A stretch of DNA of 64,000 nucleotides from Strigops habroptila (Eukaryota > Chordata > Aves > Psittaciformes > Psittacidae). Made by a program: the position numbers and the translations under genes. The notes beneath the pieces are model-generated. The model was not told the origin of the DNA, did not search any database, and saw only the letters and a list, made by a program, of their open reading frames with translations. Positions 1 through 14,690 of the stretch are shown here, piece by piece; the first letter of the stretch is position 1, and the number at the start of each line of letters is the position of its first letter. The stretch spans positions 5,079,943 to 5,143,942 of the forward strand of contig NC_044296.2 in the NCBI RefSeq assembly GCF_004027225.2, written 5' to 3'.

Positions 1-23
1 GGTGGCCACAGTGCAGGAGGGAT

Positions 24-182
24 GAGGACAGGGACAGGGATGGGGACAGGGATGGAGATGGGGACAGGGATGGGACAGGGAGAGCGATGGCGACAGGGAC
101 AGGGATGGGGATGAGGACAGGGATGGGGACAGGGATGGGGATGGGGATGGGGATGGGGACAGGGACAGGGATGGGGACAGGG
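24..182. repeat. Short-period GGGACAGGGATG-type tandem repeat
   Basis: An imperfect purine-rich repeat made of GGGACA and GGGATG hexamers fills the first 180 bases. It has no T-rich or coding structure, and the open frame through it only reads Met/Gly/Thr repeats. It lies in what is probably an intron of the TMIGD2-like gene. Confidence 0.85.
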
Positions 183-337
183 TCATCCCTACCTGCTTTC
201 CCCTCACGACTGCAGCTGATGGAGGCCATCAGGCGGGTGAGTGTCCCCACTGTCCCTGCTTGTCCCCTCCATCCTGGCACCCATGTGCCAGCGGTGCCAG
301 CAGGGCCAGGGGTGTCCGCAGCTGGGTGTGCTTGCAG

Positions 338-962
338 GGCTGGCGGGGGGGCTGGCGGGAGCCCTGGGGGGCTCAGCCCTCCTCCTGGCACTGGCTGTCC
401 TCTGCCACCGGCACTGGCGCAGGACCTCAGGTAGCCCTGTCCTCAGTACCCCATCCCCAAATACCCAATCCCAAATACCCCATCCCCAACACCCCATCCC
501 AAATACCTCATCCCCAGTACCCCATCCCCAATATCCTGCCCCCAAATACCCCATCCCTTTTTCCCCCTGTGCCTCTCTGTCCCCTGCCCAAACACCCCCA
601 AGTCCCTCTCCCCCCCCGTACCCTGTCCCCACCTCCTCTCGTACCCTGCTCCATGCCCAAACACTCCCGTTCCCTCCTGCCCCACGTACCCCTGTGCCCA
701 AATTGCCCCGTGCCCGCACCCCCTGCCCGCCTGCAGACACCTCCCTGCGGGTCCCCTGGCTGGGCCAGTCACTGCACCCCATCTCTAGGGACAAGGCTGC
801 ACCCTCCGACACCCATTTCCCCCCCCAGACACAAGGATCTACGTGAACATGGCGCCCCGGGCCCCCAAGAAGCTGCTGCCACCCCCCAAGGTGATGGAGA
901 GCCGCACGTACCAGACGGGGCTGCACCGGGCACGGGGCCCCCCCACCGCCCCCCAGCCCTGA
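338..962 (+). CDS. TMIGD2: TMIGD2-like receptor, 3' end only: transmembrane and cytoplasmic exons
   Basis: Two exons are clear. Exon 338-430 follows a CTTGCAG acceptor and encodes a Gly/Ala/Leu-rich membrane span (ALGGSALLLALAVLC) followed by basic stop-transfer residues (HRHWRR). Exon 829-962 joins in frame (split GAC codon) and encodes the tail, ending in TGA at 960-962. The tail holds IYVNM, APRAPKK and SRTYQT. Human TMIGD2, from memory, has a similar order: a tyrosine motif, RPRGAPKK, then QSIYSTSF. TMIGD2 is an immunoglobulin-domain co-receptor (for HHLA2 in human) at the lymphocyte surface. Tail-to-tail orientation with SHD also matches human. A 21-base segment at 216-236 between AG and GTGAGT keeps phase and could be a stalk exon, but this is weak. 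The immunoglobulin exons lie outside the window. Another CD28-family member is the main alternative. Confidence 0.6.
437..556. repeat. CCCCATCCCCAAATAC tandem repeat in TMIGD2 last intron
   Basis: About seven imperfect copies of a 16-17 base C-rich unit (CCCCATCCCCAAATAC) sit inside the intron between the transmembrane and tail exons, starting only a few bases after the splice donor at 431. Confidence 0.8.
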
Positions 963-1602
963 GGGGCTCTGTGTCCCTGTGTGCTGAGTCCCACCCCCCC
1001 AGCTCTGTCTTTCTGCACTCAAGAAAGGTGTTCTGCAGCACCCCATCACCCCGCTCCGTGTCTTGTGTGTGGCCACCCCACAGCATCCGCTGCTCCCGCA
1101 GTGCACCCAGCCTGATCTGCTGAGTGTGGGCAGGTCATGTCGGGGGGGCCAATGCACGGGCCGGGGGCCCCCCCGTTGCAAGGAACCTGCTCTGTGCTTC
1201 TGTGGCCTCATTTCGTGCCTGAGGGATGATGGTGACCACACAGGAAGCACCCGCACCTCCCAGCATGGACCCAGCAGCCACCCCCATGCTTTGGCTTTGA
1301 TGAGGGTGACCCCAGCAGTGCCCCCCAAGGGCTGTGGTGGTGGTTGGGGGCTCATCTGGACACCCCCCATCACCCGCACCCCTGGCAAGGGTAGGAGCCC
1401 ACGTGGTAGGACCAGGACCCAGCGACAGAGCCACCACCTGAGGGGTCCCAAGGCACCATCGAGTTGAGCACCAAGATGGGCCGGAGCGTCTCTGTGCCTA
1501 CAAACCATGAGCAAGGGTTGGGTGTCCACCGGTTTTAATGGGGGTGGTTGGGGGGCAGCGCTGGGGAGGGGTACCCGGGGAGGGGGGGGGTGTCACTGTT
1601 GC
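963..1602. other. Intergenic stretch between converging TMIGD2 and SHD
   Basis: This region should hold the 3' untranslated regions of both genes. I see no exon structure. The long minus-strand open frame across 204-1529 is GC-driven and has no recognisable protein features. Confidence 0.6.
1534..1539 (-). terminator. Candidate SHD polyadenylation signal (ATTAAA)
   Basis: TTTAAT on the plus strand is ATTAAA in the SHD direction, about 65 bases after the SHD stop codon. It is the only near-consensus hexamer I see close to the gene end. Confidence 0.4.
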
Positions 1603-4130
<2,528 letters not shown>

Positions 4131-4330
4131 GGCGGGACCCCCCCCGCCGCCGCCGCCGCCGCCGGGAGCCGCTTTGTGTCGCCGCCGTGCGCCGCGCGGA
4201 CCGGAGCCCCCGGCCCCCCCCCCAGCCCCCAACCCCGCCTCGCCGGGGGTGCACCGGTACGGGGGGGGCGGGCGAGACCCACGGTGGGTATTGAGGGGGG
4301 GCACCGGGAGGAGAAGGTCACCGGGACCCC
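4131..4330 (-). promoter_or_regulatory. SHD CpG-rich promoter and 5' UTR with CGG repeat
   Basis: The sequence just upstream of the SHD ATG is strongly CpG-rich. It carries about six CCG/CGG triplets at 4143-4162, which would lie in the 5' untranslated region. I see no TATA box, as is usual for CpG promoters. Confidence 0.5.
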
Positions 4331-5391
4331 GGTGACACCGGGATGGGCAACCCCCCCCCACAGGGGAGCGGGGGGCCACCGGCTCCCCCCCGGACACCAG
4401 TGGGCTCACCCCGGCTATAGGACCCCCCCTCCCGACCCCTCTGGCTGCTCCTGGGGGTCGGGTCACAGGGAAAAGGGGGAAGACAAACCCCCCCTTCAGG
4501 GGGACTCATCATGGGGGGCCCTGACCCCCCCCCTCCCACGCTGGGGTTTGGGGGAGCCCCATGGGCCGCACTGGGGGGGCAGAAGGGCTGCCCCCCTCCC
4601 CATTGCCTCTTTGCATTGTCTTCCAGAACAAAGGTCCCTCTCCAGGACTCTGGCCGGGTGCTGGGGGGTGCAGGACATGGCTGGGGGCCCCCCCTGGCTC
4701 TGCCAGCCCCACAGCAACACAACATCCAGCATTCATCTTGGAAGAGGCTGATGGGGACAGGGAGGGGGGAACCTGCCTTGTGCCCCCATCTCAGAAGTGC
4801 CCCCCGAAGCCCACGAGGGAGCGGGTTCATCAGTGGGAGCTCATCACCCAGAGGTGGGTGAGGAGGAGCCCTGGCTCCAGGGGGACACCCCAGGGTGCTC
4901 CAGCCCTTCCGATGGGTGGTGGAGCTGTCCTCATCGTGGTGGGGTCCCCGCAGGCAGGACCCACCCCCCCATGAAGCACCACAGCAGACGACGAAGCAGC
5001 AACTGGCTCTGAGAGATCCAATTTATTACCGGGCTGCCGGTGAGCACAGGAAACCCCCTCAACAGTGGGGAAGGGCCCAGCATGGTGCTGCTGGGGCACA
5101 GGAGGGCTCAGGGAAGGCAAAGAGGGTCAGCCCTGACCCCCAGTGAGGGGCCAGGCGAGCCCCCCGGCTCCCTGCCCCACACTGTGCCCCCTCCTACAGC
5201 AGAACAACAGGGGACTCGGGCTCACCCTGCAATAGCAGGTCCTGAGCCCCACAGGGGGAGCAGGAGACACCCAGGGCCTGAGAAGGGGTGAGGGGCATCG
5301 TCCTGCAGCAAAAGAGGGGTGCTGAGGGCCCACCTTCCCCCTGCTCCCCGCAGGGCTGCAGGTGAGGAGGGAAGGAAGGCCCTAAGGTCCC
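4331..5391. other. Intergenic sequence between SHD and YJU2
   Basis: GC-rich sequence with many G and C runs and no exon I can support. A second plus-strand TTTATT (AATAAA on the minus strand) at 5022-5027 could be a distal YJU2 polyadenylation signal. Confidence 0.5.
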
Positions 5392-5397
5392 TTTATT
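5392..5397 (-). terminator. Candidate YJU2 polyadenylation signal (AATAAA)
   Basis: TTTATT on the plus strand is a canonical AATAAA in the YJU2 direction, about 380 bases after the stop codon, in GTCCCTTTATTGC context. Confidence 0.55.
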
Positions 5398-5774
5398 GCT
5401 GCGGGAGGGTCGATGCATCACAAACTGGAGCACAGGGGTGAGGGCAGTAGGTGCCACCACAATGGACAAACTACACAGTCCTGGGCTGGTCCTGGTGCCC
5501 CCCACCACGCTGTGGTGCAGGGCTGGGCCAGGCGGTGCTGCCGGGGCTGGACACAACCAGGCTGGGACAGCACTGGGGCTGCCACCCAGCAGCAATGTCC
5601 TCCTACGAGGAAGCCATCACTGGGGCTCTGCCTGCTGGCGGCCGGGCACGGCCGGGGCCGGGCAGGGGGAGCTGCTGGGGGTGCACATGGTCTGGGACCC
5701 CGCTGGGCTCGGCGCTGCGGTGCCAGCTCCGCCGGGGGCGCTGGAAGCAGGAAGGGCCGCCGGGCGCGTCCCTC

Positions 5775-8700
5775 TCAGTCACCCGCGCTGTCCTCGCTGT
5801 CCGAATACGCCCCCAGCAAGCTGAGGGAGGACGCGGTGGTGCCCGTTGCTGTGGGAGACGCGCCTGGAAGCAGAGCAGGAGAGCGCACACCATCAGGTAC
5901 AGCCCTCCCCGTGCCACAGCCAGCCATGCAAACTCAAACCTCCCGCCCCGCTCCGGCTGCTCCCGCGCCTCAGCCCCCCGGCTGGAATCTAACCAGGACG
6001 AGGTTAAACCGGGCTGACAAAGAGACCCCAAACCCCCGGAGCTGGAGCCTCCTGCAGCGCGAGGAAGCAGCGAGGTTGGCCCAAGGTTGAACCGAACCCT
6101 CTTCTCCCTCCACAACCCCCGGGGAGGGCTCAGGAGGGGGAAAGAGGAGCCTCATCTGCCTGCACAGAGGCTGCAGCAGCCAGGAGCAGGAGGCTGGGAA
6201 TGCACAGGGAGGGCAACTCCAAGCACGGTCCTTCCTCGGAGATGCCCTGAGGGCAGAGGGACCCGGTAAGCCAAAGGCTTAGGGCCAGTCAGCCCAGAAC
6301 TAACCAATTCATTGACTCTTTCCCTAAATCCATAGATCCTCTGGCTTCCCAGGGCAAGCAAATGATGGTGAGGTGCTGGGAAACCTTTCTGCTTGCTTCT
6401 TTAAAGCTTCCAAACTCCAACGCTTCAGTAGGTTTTATAATCAGGCCCCAAAACAAAGCCATTTTCTTGCTTTTGCATCCCTATCTCGCTGTTGTGACTG
6501 TTCCCAGCACCCTATCTGCACACCAGGATGCTTGTTTGAAGCTTTTGGCCCTGAGGGTCTGTCTCCAAGGCCCTGGCTCACCGCCAAGGACCAGGAAGGA
6601 GCCTCTCCTCCATCAGGACATCTGGAGACAGGGACAACCCCCCCTGTTCTCACACCATTGTGGCCCCATCTGTCCCACAACTCGACCTGGGAGCGCTCGT
6701 GCTCTGAAGACGGAGCTGAACGCCCCGTGTGTGCTGCCAGGTCCCCCCCGATGGCCCGGTTCAGGCCACCCCATCCCTGCAGGGGCAGTTACCGCTGCTG
6801 GCCGGGGTCTCCTGGTTCCCTTTGCCATTAGCCAGGGCAGGGCTTGGCTTCTGCTTCCTCACTGTGACCAGCCCGGCCAGCTGGGCCTTGGTGGTCAATT
6901 TGCCCACGCTCCGCTCCCAGCTCTCAGTCTTCAGCTTCTTACTCTGGGGCTGGGGGTCCTGCAGAGTGGAGCAGGGGTGTTAGCGGGGTCTTGGGGGGGA
7001 GGCAGAGGGATGGGGGAGAAGGAGGAGTGGTAAAACCAGCAGCACAAACAGCAAGAGACACAAGGACAGCCACTCGAGCAGCCAAGGTGGGTGTTCTGCC
7101 CCTGCAGTGACTGGCACAAGCTACAGACAACAAGGATATGGACCTAAACAGCTGCAGAACAGCCCTTGGAGACAAAGGTCCCACTGCCTGTGCCAGCTGA
7201 ATCCAGCCTTGTGTGGCCCTGGGACACTGAGGAGACAGATCATAGAACCACAGAACAGTCTGAGTTGGACCTTAAAGCTCCTCCAGGTCCAAGCCCTGCC
7301 CCGGGCAGGGACACCTTCCACCGGAGCAGGTTGCTCCAAGCCCCTGTGTCCACCCCCCAGGGCTGCCCCACCTCTGCCATGGGCCTGCAGGTGGTCCAGC
7401 CACTGCCTCCAACTCCCCCAGGCGCAGGGATCAGCGCTGGGCCAGGGAACACCGCTCGGATTAACCCCAGCCCGGCCCGGGGACACGGCAGCTTTGATTC
7501 CCCCAACCCAGAGAGGTCCCAGACACGGATCCACACCAGAGAGCAGCACTGCAGGGGCCTGGCTGCGGGGATAATCCCTCCCCTGTGAGCCAGGCACTGG
7601 AAGCTCTTTTGTTCTGCATGTCACCAACAGGGACAAAACAGAAGCAAAGGAGGGGCTGTCCCAAAGGAGGGGTCGTTGTTTCCTTGCTGTGATTTTCAGA
7701 GCACTGAAATGGTGCCTGAAGTATGACCCAGGCAAAGGTGAGCCCGTCCTCTGCGAGCTGGTTGGGCTTGATGATCTTAAAGGTCTTTCCCAACCCAGCT
7801 GATCCTCTGGTTCTATGTATATTTTCCCCTCAAGAAATGAAAGGGCTTCAGCATTTTCTCCAATGAAGCTAGTGAAAACTTTGATGCTGACGGAATTCCC
7901 TGTGCGAGCTGGCTGTAAATTGCTGGAGCTGAAAGGGGAGCCACGTCCTGAGCGAGGTGGGGGCAGCTCCATCCCAGCCTTTGTCAGCAGACACGGTGTA
8001 AAAGCACCAACTGCTCCCTGCCCCCTTCCAGCCCAGTGCGCGGGGACACGGCCTTTCCGAGCTGCTCAAGCGTGACACCAGGGCTCCAGCAGCGCACGGA
8101 GCAGCGACAAAACAGGCGACACAGCCCGGGACAGCGGGTTTGGGCTGCGGGAGGAGGAGGGGGGTGCGAGAGCCTCTGCCCCCACTCACCTCCTGCAGGA
8201 TGTCTGTGGGTTTCGTTTTGGCCTCAGGCTTCACGTGTGGTTTCGCAGGCTCCTCGTCAGAGTCGGAGTCCACCAGGAGCCGGCGGTTCTGCGCCTGCTC
8301 CAGCATCGCCCTGCAGGGACAGAGGCCACCCAGGGCTGAGAGCTGTGGGTCTGACCCACAACCCTGCCCCCTGCCCTGCTGCCTGCGGTGAGGGCGGCTG
8401 GCACCCAGCAGCAGTGCAATGGGATCAGGGCTCTCTAAGAAGTGATGTTCAAGCAGTGCCTGAGGTCGGGAGCACTGAGATCAGGAACTCACACTCCATG
8501 CGAGGACACTTCTCAGGGGGAGTCAGGCCCCTGCAGCAGCCCAGAGCTCCCCCAGAGATGTGCTGGTGATACCAAACCCCCTCCACCTCCCCTTCCCTAA
8601 ACACTCTGCCAAGACAAACTGTCCCCATTCCCCTCACAGCCCACCCAGACAGCTCCTGTGACCTCCAGCCCCTCAGGCAGGGCCCTCCCTGAGGTGCTCT

Positions 8701-10895
8701 CGGGGTGCTCTGCTTCACCTCACACACCCATGAACACTTCCAGCCCACTCACTTGATCTCTTGCTCATCCTCCTCTTGCTCCCTGCGCTTCTGTTCCTGC
8801 TCCATCTCCTTGTACTGCTTCAGCATGGCCTCAAAGTCCACGTTTGCCTGGCGCTGGTTGAGTTCCTTCAGCTCCTGCAGGTTCTCCAGAACCTCCATCT
8901 CCAGCTTCGAGTCCTTGGTTCGGTTCTCCAGGACCTGGGGGACCAGAGATAAACTGGGATTATCTGAGGCAGAAGAACCTGCCAGCAATCTCCAGCACCA
9001 CCTTCCCACCCAGGAAGCCCTAAGAGGATCATCATCCTCATCCTCCTCCTCATTTTGGGGTCTTAATAGGACAGGAAAAACTGGGGCAAGATGTGGCCTG
9101 TCAGAAGTGCTAGCACAGGAGGAAGCAGCACAGCTCCTGCCTGCCCAGAGCACAGCAACACCTTGGGAGCCTGAAGAACAAAGGCAATAGCTGCAAAGTC
9201 ACCTGCTCTGCTGGGGAGAACCAGCCAGGGCAGGGGAGAGCTTTGCAGCGAGGTTTGTCTCCACCTTCTGTTCTCGTACCTTCATGGGATTGTTGAGCTC
9301 TTCCTCTTCTCTCTCCTTCTGCATTCTTTTCTCCTCTTCCTCCAAGAGCTTCTCAGCCTGGAAGTTGCGAGTGGCCCCATGCTCCATGGTGTAGTCTGTG
9401 TTCTCGGGATCTGTCTAAGGAAGAGAGAAGGCAGGAAAATCACTGTCCTGGGGCCATCCTGGGGCCACTTGCGGAGCCACACGCAAATGGTTCCCAACGT
9501 CGGTCTCGTCACAAGGGCAGTCACCCACCCACAGCCCTCCTGTTTGCACCGATGGGACAGACACTGCAGGACTACACGATAAGGGAAGATACACCAAAAA
9601 GCACACGCTCAGACCCAGTCTCTGCTGTGACGGAGTTCATTTTCTTGCTAGCAGTGCTGTGCTTTTGGCTTTCAACTGAGAATCCTGCTGAGAGCACACC
9701 CATGTTTCAGTGAACCCCCAACAAACGCCCCTTCCCCCCAGGGTCAGCACCCAGGAATGTCCACAGGCTACACAAGCTCCCCGGAAGGTGAGAGCCCAGA
9801 AAACCCGGGACATATCTCACCTTGAAAGTGATCTCTGCCAGGCAACGTGTGCACTTGATGTAGAAGCGGAAGATGGGCAGCCCCAGGTACACCTCGTTCT
9901 GAACAGTCTCCTTACGGGCGTTAAACTTCTTGCCTTTATAGATGTATTCCCCACAGGTCTTGCAGCTAGGAAAGGGAAAAGAAAGGTTCATCACACACAA
10001 CAAAAAAGGGAATGGACCAAGAAAAGTCCAAGTGATTTTGGGGCCCATCAGCCCAGGTTCTGAGTGCTGTGGTTTCATCCTCTGGCTATTCAGTACCTAC
10101 ACTTCAAACAAGCCCCCTGTCCCCCAGCATCTCTTCCCTCTCCTTTATCCCTTTTCTCCTGCTCTGGGGCACCTCACAGCTGCCAGCAGCAGCTCCTCTG
10201 CGCTGTATGAAGGGGAAACCCTTCCCAAGCCAACTTCCCTCCCACAGCCGCCTCCTTCTGCCTGGTACAGCCGCTCTTACCGCATGTTGAAGGGGGCCAT
10301 GAGCCGCACCACGTACTGCCGGTCCTTTGGGAGTTTGAGCTTGGGGATCTTAGCGGGATCGAAGTCCGGGGGGTAGTATTTCTGCAGAGACAGAGCAGAG
10401 ACGTGTGTGTGCGGGGCACGGGCACGCAGGGGGTGTGAGCTGCAGCAGCCGGGCTCCACGCAGCGGGCGCCAGCGCGCTCCTGCACGGCGGGGGTGGCCT
10501 CCAGAACAGGCGGGCAGTGGGGGGGTGTCTGCCTGCACGTCCTCACCCCCAACCCGCGCATGATTTTAGGGCCTGACCCTCTTGCCCCCCCCAGGCGCTG
10601 CCGGGAGCCGCAGCGGAGGGGTCCTCCCCCCGGACACCCCGCTCCCGGCCTGAGATCACCCTCAGGGCCCCCCAACCCAGCCGGGGCTGCCCAGCGCCCC
10701 CGCTCGGGGGGACAGCCTCAGCCATCAGGGACCTGGGGACTCCCATAGACAACCCCCGAACCCCTGCCCCACAGCACCCCCCTGTCCCACAGCACCCCCC
10801 CGCCCCACAGCACCCCACAACCGGGGCACCCCCCCAAACCAGAATATTCGCCCCCCCCCCCCCCAACTCACGTTCAACACCTTCCGCTCCGACAT
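5775..10895 (-). CDS. YJU2: YJU2 splicing factor homolog (CCDC94)
   Basis: Eight exons chain in frame to 320 aa (human about 323): 10895-10872, 10381-10281, 9965-9821, 9414-9280, 8934-8753, 8310-8190, 6958-6793, 5863-5775. The start [17 protein letters not shown] is the family signature. Four zinc-ligand cysteines stand in [11 protein letters not shown] (C43, C46) and FYIKCTRC. The middle is a charged coiled coil ([20 protein letters not shown]), then an acidic DSDSDEE patch. The end, [19 protein letters not shown], matches the human tail (ASSLSQLGAYLDSDDS). In yeast and human this protein joins the NineTeen-associated spliceosome at the first catalytic step and stabilises branch-site docking, in the nucleus. 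The last two exons diverge most from human but keep WERSVGKL (human WEQSVGSL). CR1 fragments lie in intron 6. Confidence 0.96.
7238..7420 (-). mobile_element. CR1 LINE 3' fragment in YJU2 intron 6
   Basis: It starts ATCATAGAACCACAGAAC and continues with the CR1 3' UTR landmark (GGACACCTTCCACCGGAGCAGG, here split by divergence) and CCAAGCCCCTGTGTCCA. It lies on the minus strand and is degraded after about 180 bases. Confidence 0.85.
7745..7820 (+). mobile_element. CR1 LINE terminal tail fragment
   Basis: TTGGGCTTGATGATCTTAAA and GGTCTTTCCCAACCCA, followed by GGTTCTATG, are the last 70 bases of a CR1 element in plus orientation. Confidence 0.75.
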
Positions 10896-11030
10896 GGCTG
10901 CGGTACCCGGTTCACTACCAGCCGCCTCCCGCACCGATGGCCACTACCGGGAAGAGGCCCCGCCCCTCTCCGCCTCTCATTGGTGAAACGGGCCACGGCC
11001 TGGCTAATCCTCGTCTGTTATTGGCTAGCT
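10896..11030 (-). promoter_or_regulatory. YJU2 promoter with two CCAAT boxes and a GC box
   Basis: Reading from the YJU2 side, inverted CCAAT boxes (ATTGG on plus) lie at 10979-10983 and 11020-11024, about 41 bases apart. A GC box (CCCCGCCCC) lies at about 10957-10966, between them and the ATG. The spacing is typical of NF-Y-driven TATA-less promoters. The CpG island continues to about 11,130, so the promoter could fire both ways. Confidence 0.6.
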
Positions 11031-11211
11031 CCGCTGCCTGTCGGAGGGTTCCGCCCGCCGCGGCTGTGCCGCACACAGCGGAGTCCGCCGCGGCGCCGCG
11101 GCGCGCTCAGGGGTTCCTCGGGGGTTCAGCCCCTTGAGCCCCGGCTCGTTGCTCTGAGCCCGCAGCCCGTGGGTGTGCACAGGGTTTGTTACAGTCTGTT
11201 GTCTCCTGCAG

Positions 11212-11531
11212 GGCTCAGCTCTGGAGGCAGGATGGAAGTACTGAAATCGGGGGGTTTCCCCCCAAACACCAGCACTGGGTCCTACCCCTGGAGGCAGGAG
11301 CGGGGCTGGCAGCGCCTCGCTGCGGGCGCAGGCAGGAGCCGGCCCTTCCCTGCGTGGCTGGAGGAGGAGTTCGGGATGGTGGAACCGGAGACCGATGGTT
11401 TGAAGGCATCAAAGGGCCCCCGGGCAGAGCCGCCCGGTCTCAGGGCAGGGGGTGCTCAGCAAGGACTGAAATCGCTGCTGGAACCGATGGGGAATGAGCA
11501 AGGAACCAGCGAGGGCAGAAACGTGAAGTGA
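11212..11531 (+). CDS. Possible small exon or ORF divergent from YJU2, unknown function
   Basis: A good acceptor (TGTTGTCTCCTGCAG) ends at about 11,211. It is followed by an ATG at 11,232 and 99 codons ending in TGA at 11529-11531. The peptide has no domain, signal peptide or membrane span I recognise. Part of it is acidic (AWLEEEFGMVEPETDG). The frame is also open upstream through the CpG island. No AATAAA follows before the CR1 copy at 11,596. It may be a noncoding transcript from the bidirectional YJU2 promoter, or chance in GC-rich DNA. It does not resemble MICOS13 or HSD11B1L, the human neighbours of RPL36. Confidence 0.2.
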
Positions 11532-11595
11532 TCCCGTGGGATAAGAGCTCTGGTCCTGTCGAAGGTCCCTCGGCAGCAGCGTGCTACAGGGACAT

Positions 11596-12095
11596 GGAAT
11601 CATGGATCAGTCTGGGCTGGAAGGGACCTTAAAGCTCATCTAAAGCCACGGGCAGGGACACCTTCCATAGAGCAGGTTGCTCCAAGCCCCTGTGTCCAAC
11701 CTGGCCTTGAACACTGCCAGGGATGGGGCAGCCACAGCTTCTCTGGGAAAAGTCTGTGCCAGCGCCTCAGCACCCTCACAGGGAAGAGCTTCTGCCTCAG
11801 AGCTCATCTCAATCTCCCCTCTGGCAGGTTAAAGCCATTCCCCTTGTCTTGTCCCTACAGGCCCTTGTCCAAAGCCCCTCTCCAGGTTTCCTGGAGCCCC
11901 TTTAGGCACTGGAGCTGCTCTAAGGTGTCCCCTTCAGGAGCCTTCTCTTCTCCAGGCTGCCCCAGCCCAGCTCTCTCAGCCTGGCTCCAGAGCAGAGCTG
12001 CTCCAGCCCTCGCAGCAGCTCCGGGGCCTCCTCTGGCCTCGCTCCAGCAGCTCCACGTCCCTCCTGTGCTGCTGCCCCAGAGCTGGATCAGGGCT
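11596..12095 (-). mobile_element. CR1 LINE 3' end, about 500 bp, upstream of RPL36
   Basis: Young-looking CR1 on the minus strand, running from the terminal GGAATCATGGATCAGTCTGG through the 3' UTR and on to CAGAGCTGGATCAGGGCTGC. It carries the GGGAAAAGTCTGTGCCAG variant. It ends about 120 bases before the RPL36 core promoter. Confidence 0.95.
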
Positions 12096-12179
12096 GCGGG
12101 GGGCGGGGAAGCACCACCCACCGCCAGGGGTCACCCTCCCTCTCGCCTCTATGGTCACGGCACGCCACGGAGCGTCCCG

Positions 12180-12316
12180 CGGCAGCGGCGCAGTCCCGGC
12201 GTTCCGCGGGGCCGCTCCCTCCTTCCGGCGCGGCGCCATCTGCGGAGCGGGCGGTGCGACGCGGGGCTGGGATCCGCGTCCATCGGCGGCGGCGTTGGCG
12301 CTGTGTCGGCGCAGAC
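12180..12316 (+). promoter_or_regulatory. RPL36 promoter and 5' UTR with pyrimidine/ETS element
   Basis: A CpG-rich TATA-less segment contains CTCCCTCCTTCCGG at about 12,215-12,228. This combines a pyrimidine tract suited to a TOP mRNA start with an ETS core (CCGGAA reversed). GCGCCATC, a YY1-like core, follows at 12,233-12,240. These are normal ribosomal protein promoter elements. The exact start site is inferred. Confidence 0.55.
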
Positions 12317-13900
<1,584 letters not shown>

Positions 13901-13919
13901 GTAGTGCAGTCTCTCATTC

Positions 13920-13925
13920 AATAAA
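13920..13925 (+). terminator. RPL36 polyadenylation signal (AATAAA)
   Basis: AATAAA lies 20 bases after the stop codon, giving the very short 3' UTR expected for a ribosomal protein mRNA. Confidence 0.9.
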
Positions 13926-14063
13926 GTCCTTTATTACAAGAAGAGTGCAGTCGATGGTGCATCTGTTTCAGCCTGTCCAGGTCTGCTCTGGCTTTAAGCC
14001 TGGGGTGGTTTCTGATGGTACTGACCCATGATTTAATGGGGAGAACCATGTCCTTCAGCAGCT

Positions 14064-14690
14064 GAATCACAGACTCAGCCAGGCTGGAAATCAGCTCATC
14101 AAGTGCAACCTTTACCCCAGCCCTGCCAAGGCCACCACTAACCCATGGCACTGAGGCCTCGGCTACACGGGGTGTGAACACTTGCAGGGCCGGTGACTCC
14201 AGCCCTGCCCTGGGCAGCCTGTTCCAATGCCTGAGCACCCTCTGGGGAAGGAATTGTTCCTCAGCTCCATCTAAACCTGCCCTGGTGCAGCTTGAGGCCG
14301 TTTCCTCTTGTCCCATCCCTTGTTCCTTGGGAGCAGAGACCAGCCCCCTCCTGGCTCCATCCTCCTGTCAGGCAGTTGCAGAGAGCGAGAAGGTCCCCCC
14401 TGAGCCTTCTCCAGACTAAACCCCCCAGGTCCCTCAGCCGTTCCTCATCACACTTGTGCTCCAGGCCCTGCACCAGCTCCGGTGCCCTTCTCTAGCCCCA
14501 CTCCAGCCCCTCAATGTCTCTCTTGCAGTGAGGGGCCCAGAACCGACACAGGATTTGAGCCTCACCAGTGCCCAGTACAGGGGAACAAACACTGCCCTGG
14601 CCCTGCTGCCCTCACTAACGCTCAGACAGGCCAGGATGCTGTTTGCTTCTCGGCTCCCTGAGCACCCTGAACGCACGAACTGTCTCCTGG
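14064..14690 (-). mobile_element. Older CR1 LINE fragment between RPL36 and LONP1
   Basis: It starts AATCACAGACTCAGCCAGGC and runs about 625 bases through CAGCCTGTTCCAATGCCTGA, CCTTCTCCAGACTAAA and CAGTACAGGGG. Its sequence differs from the young copies, so it is an older subfamily. Minus strand. Confidence 0.9.

Noticed and set aside
204-1529. Minus-strand open frame of 441 codons
   Set aside because: It overlaps TMIGD2 exons and simple repeats, is Gly/Trp/Arg-rich and shows no domain. It is an effect of high GC and few stop codons.
6362-7033. Plus-strand open frame of 223 codons
   Set aside because: It lies antisense to YJU2 exon 7 and has no features of its own.
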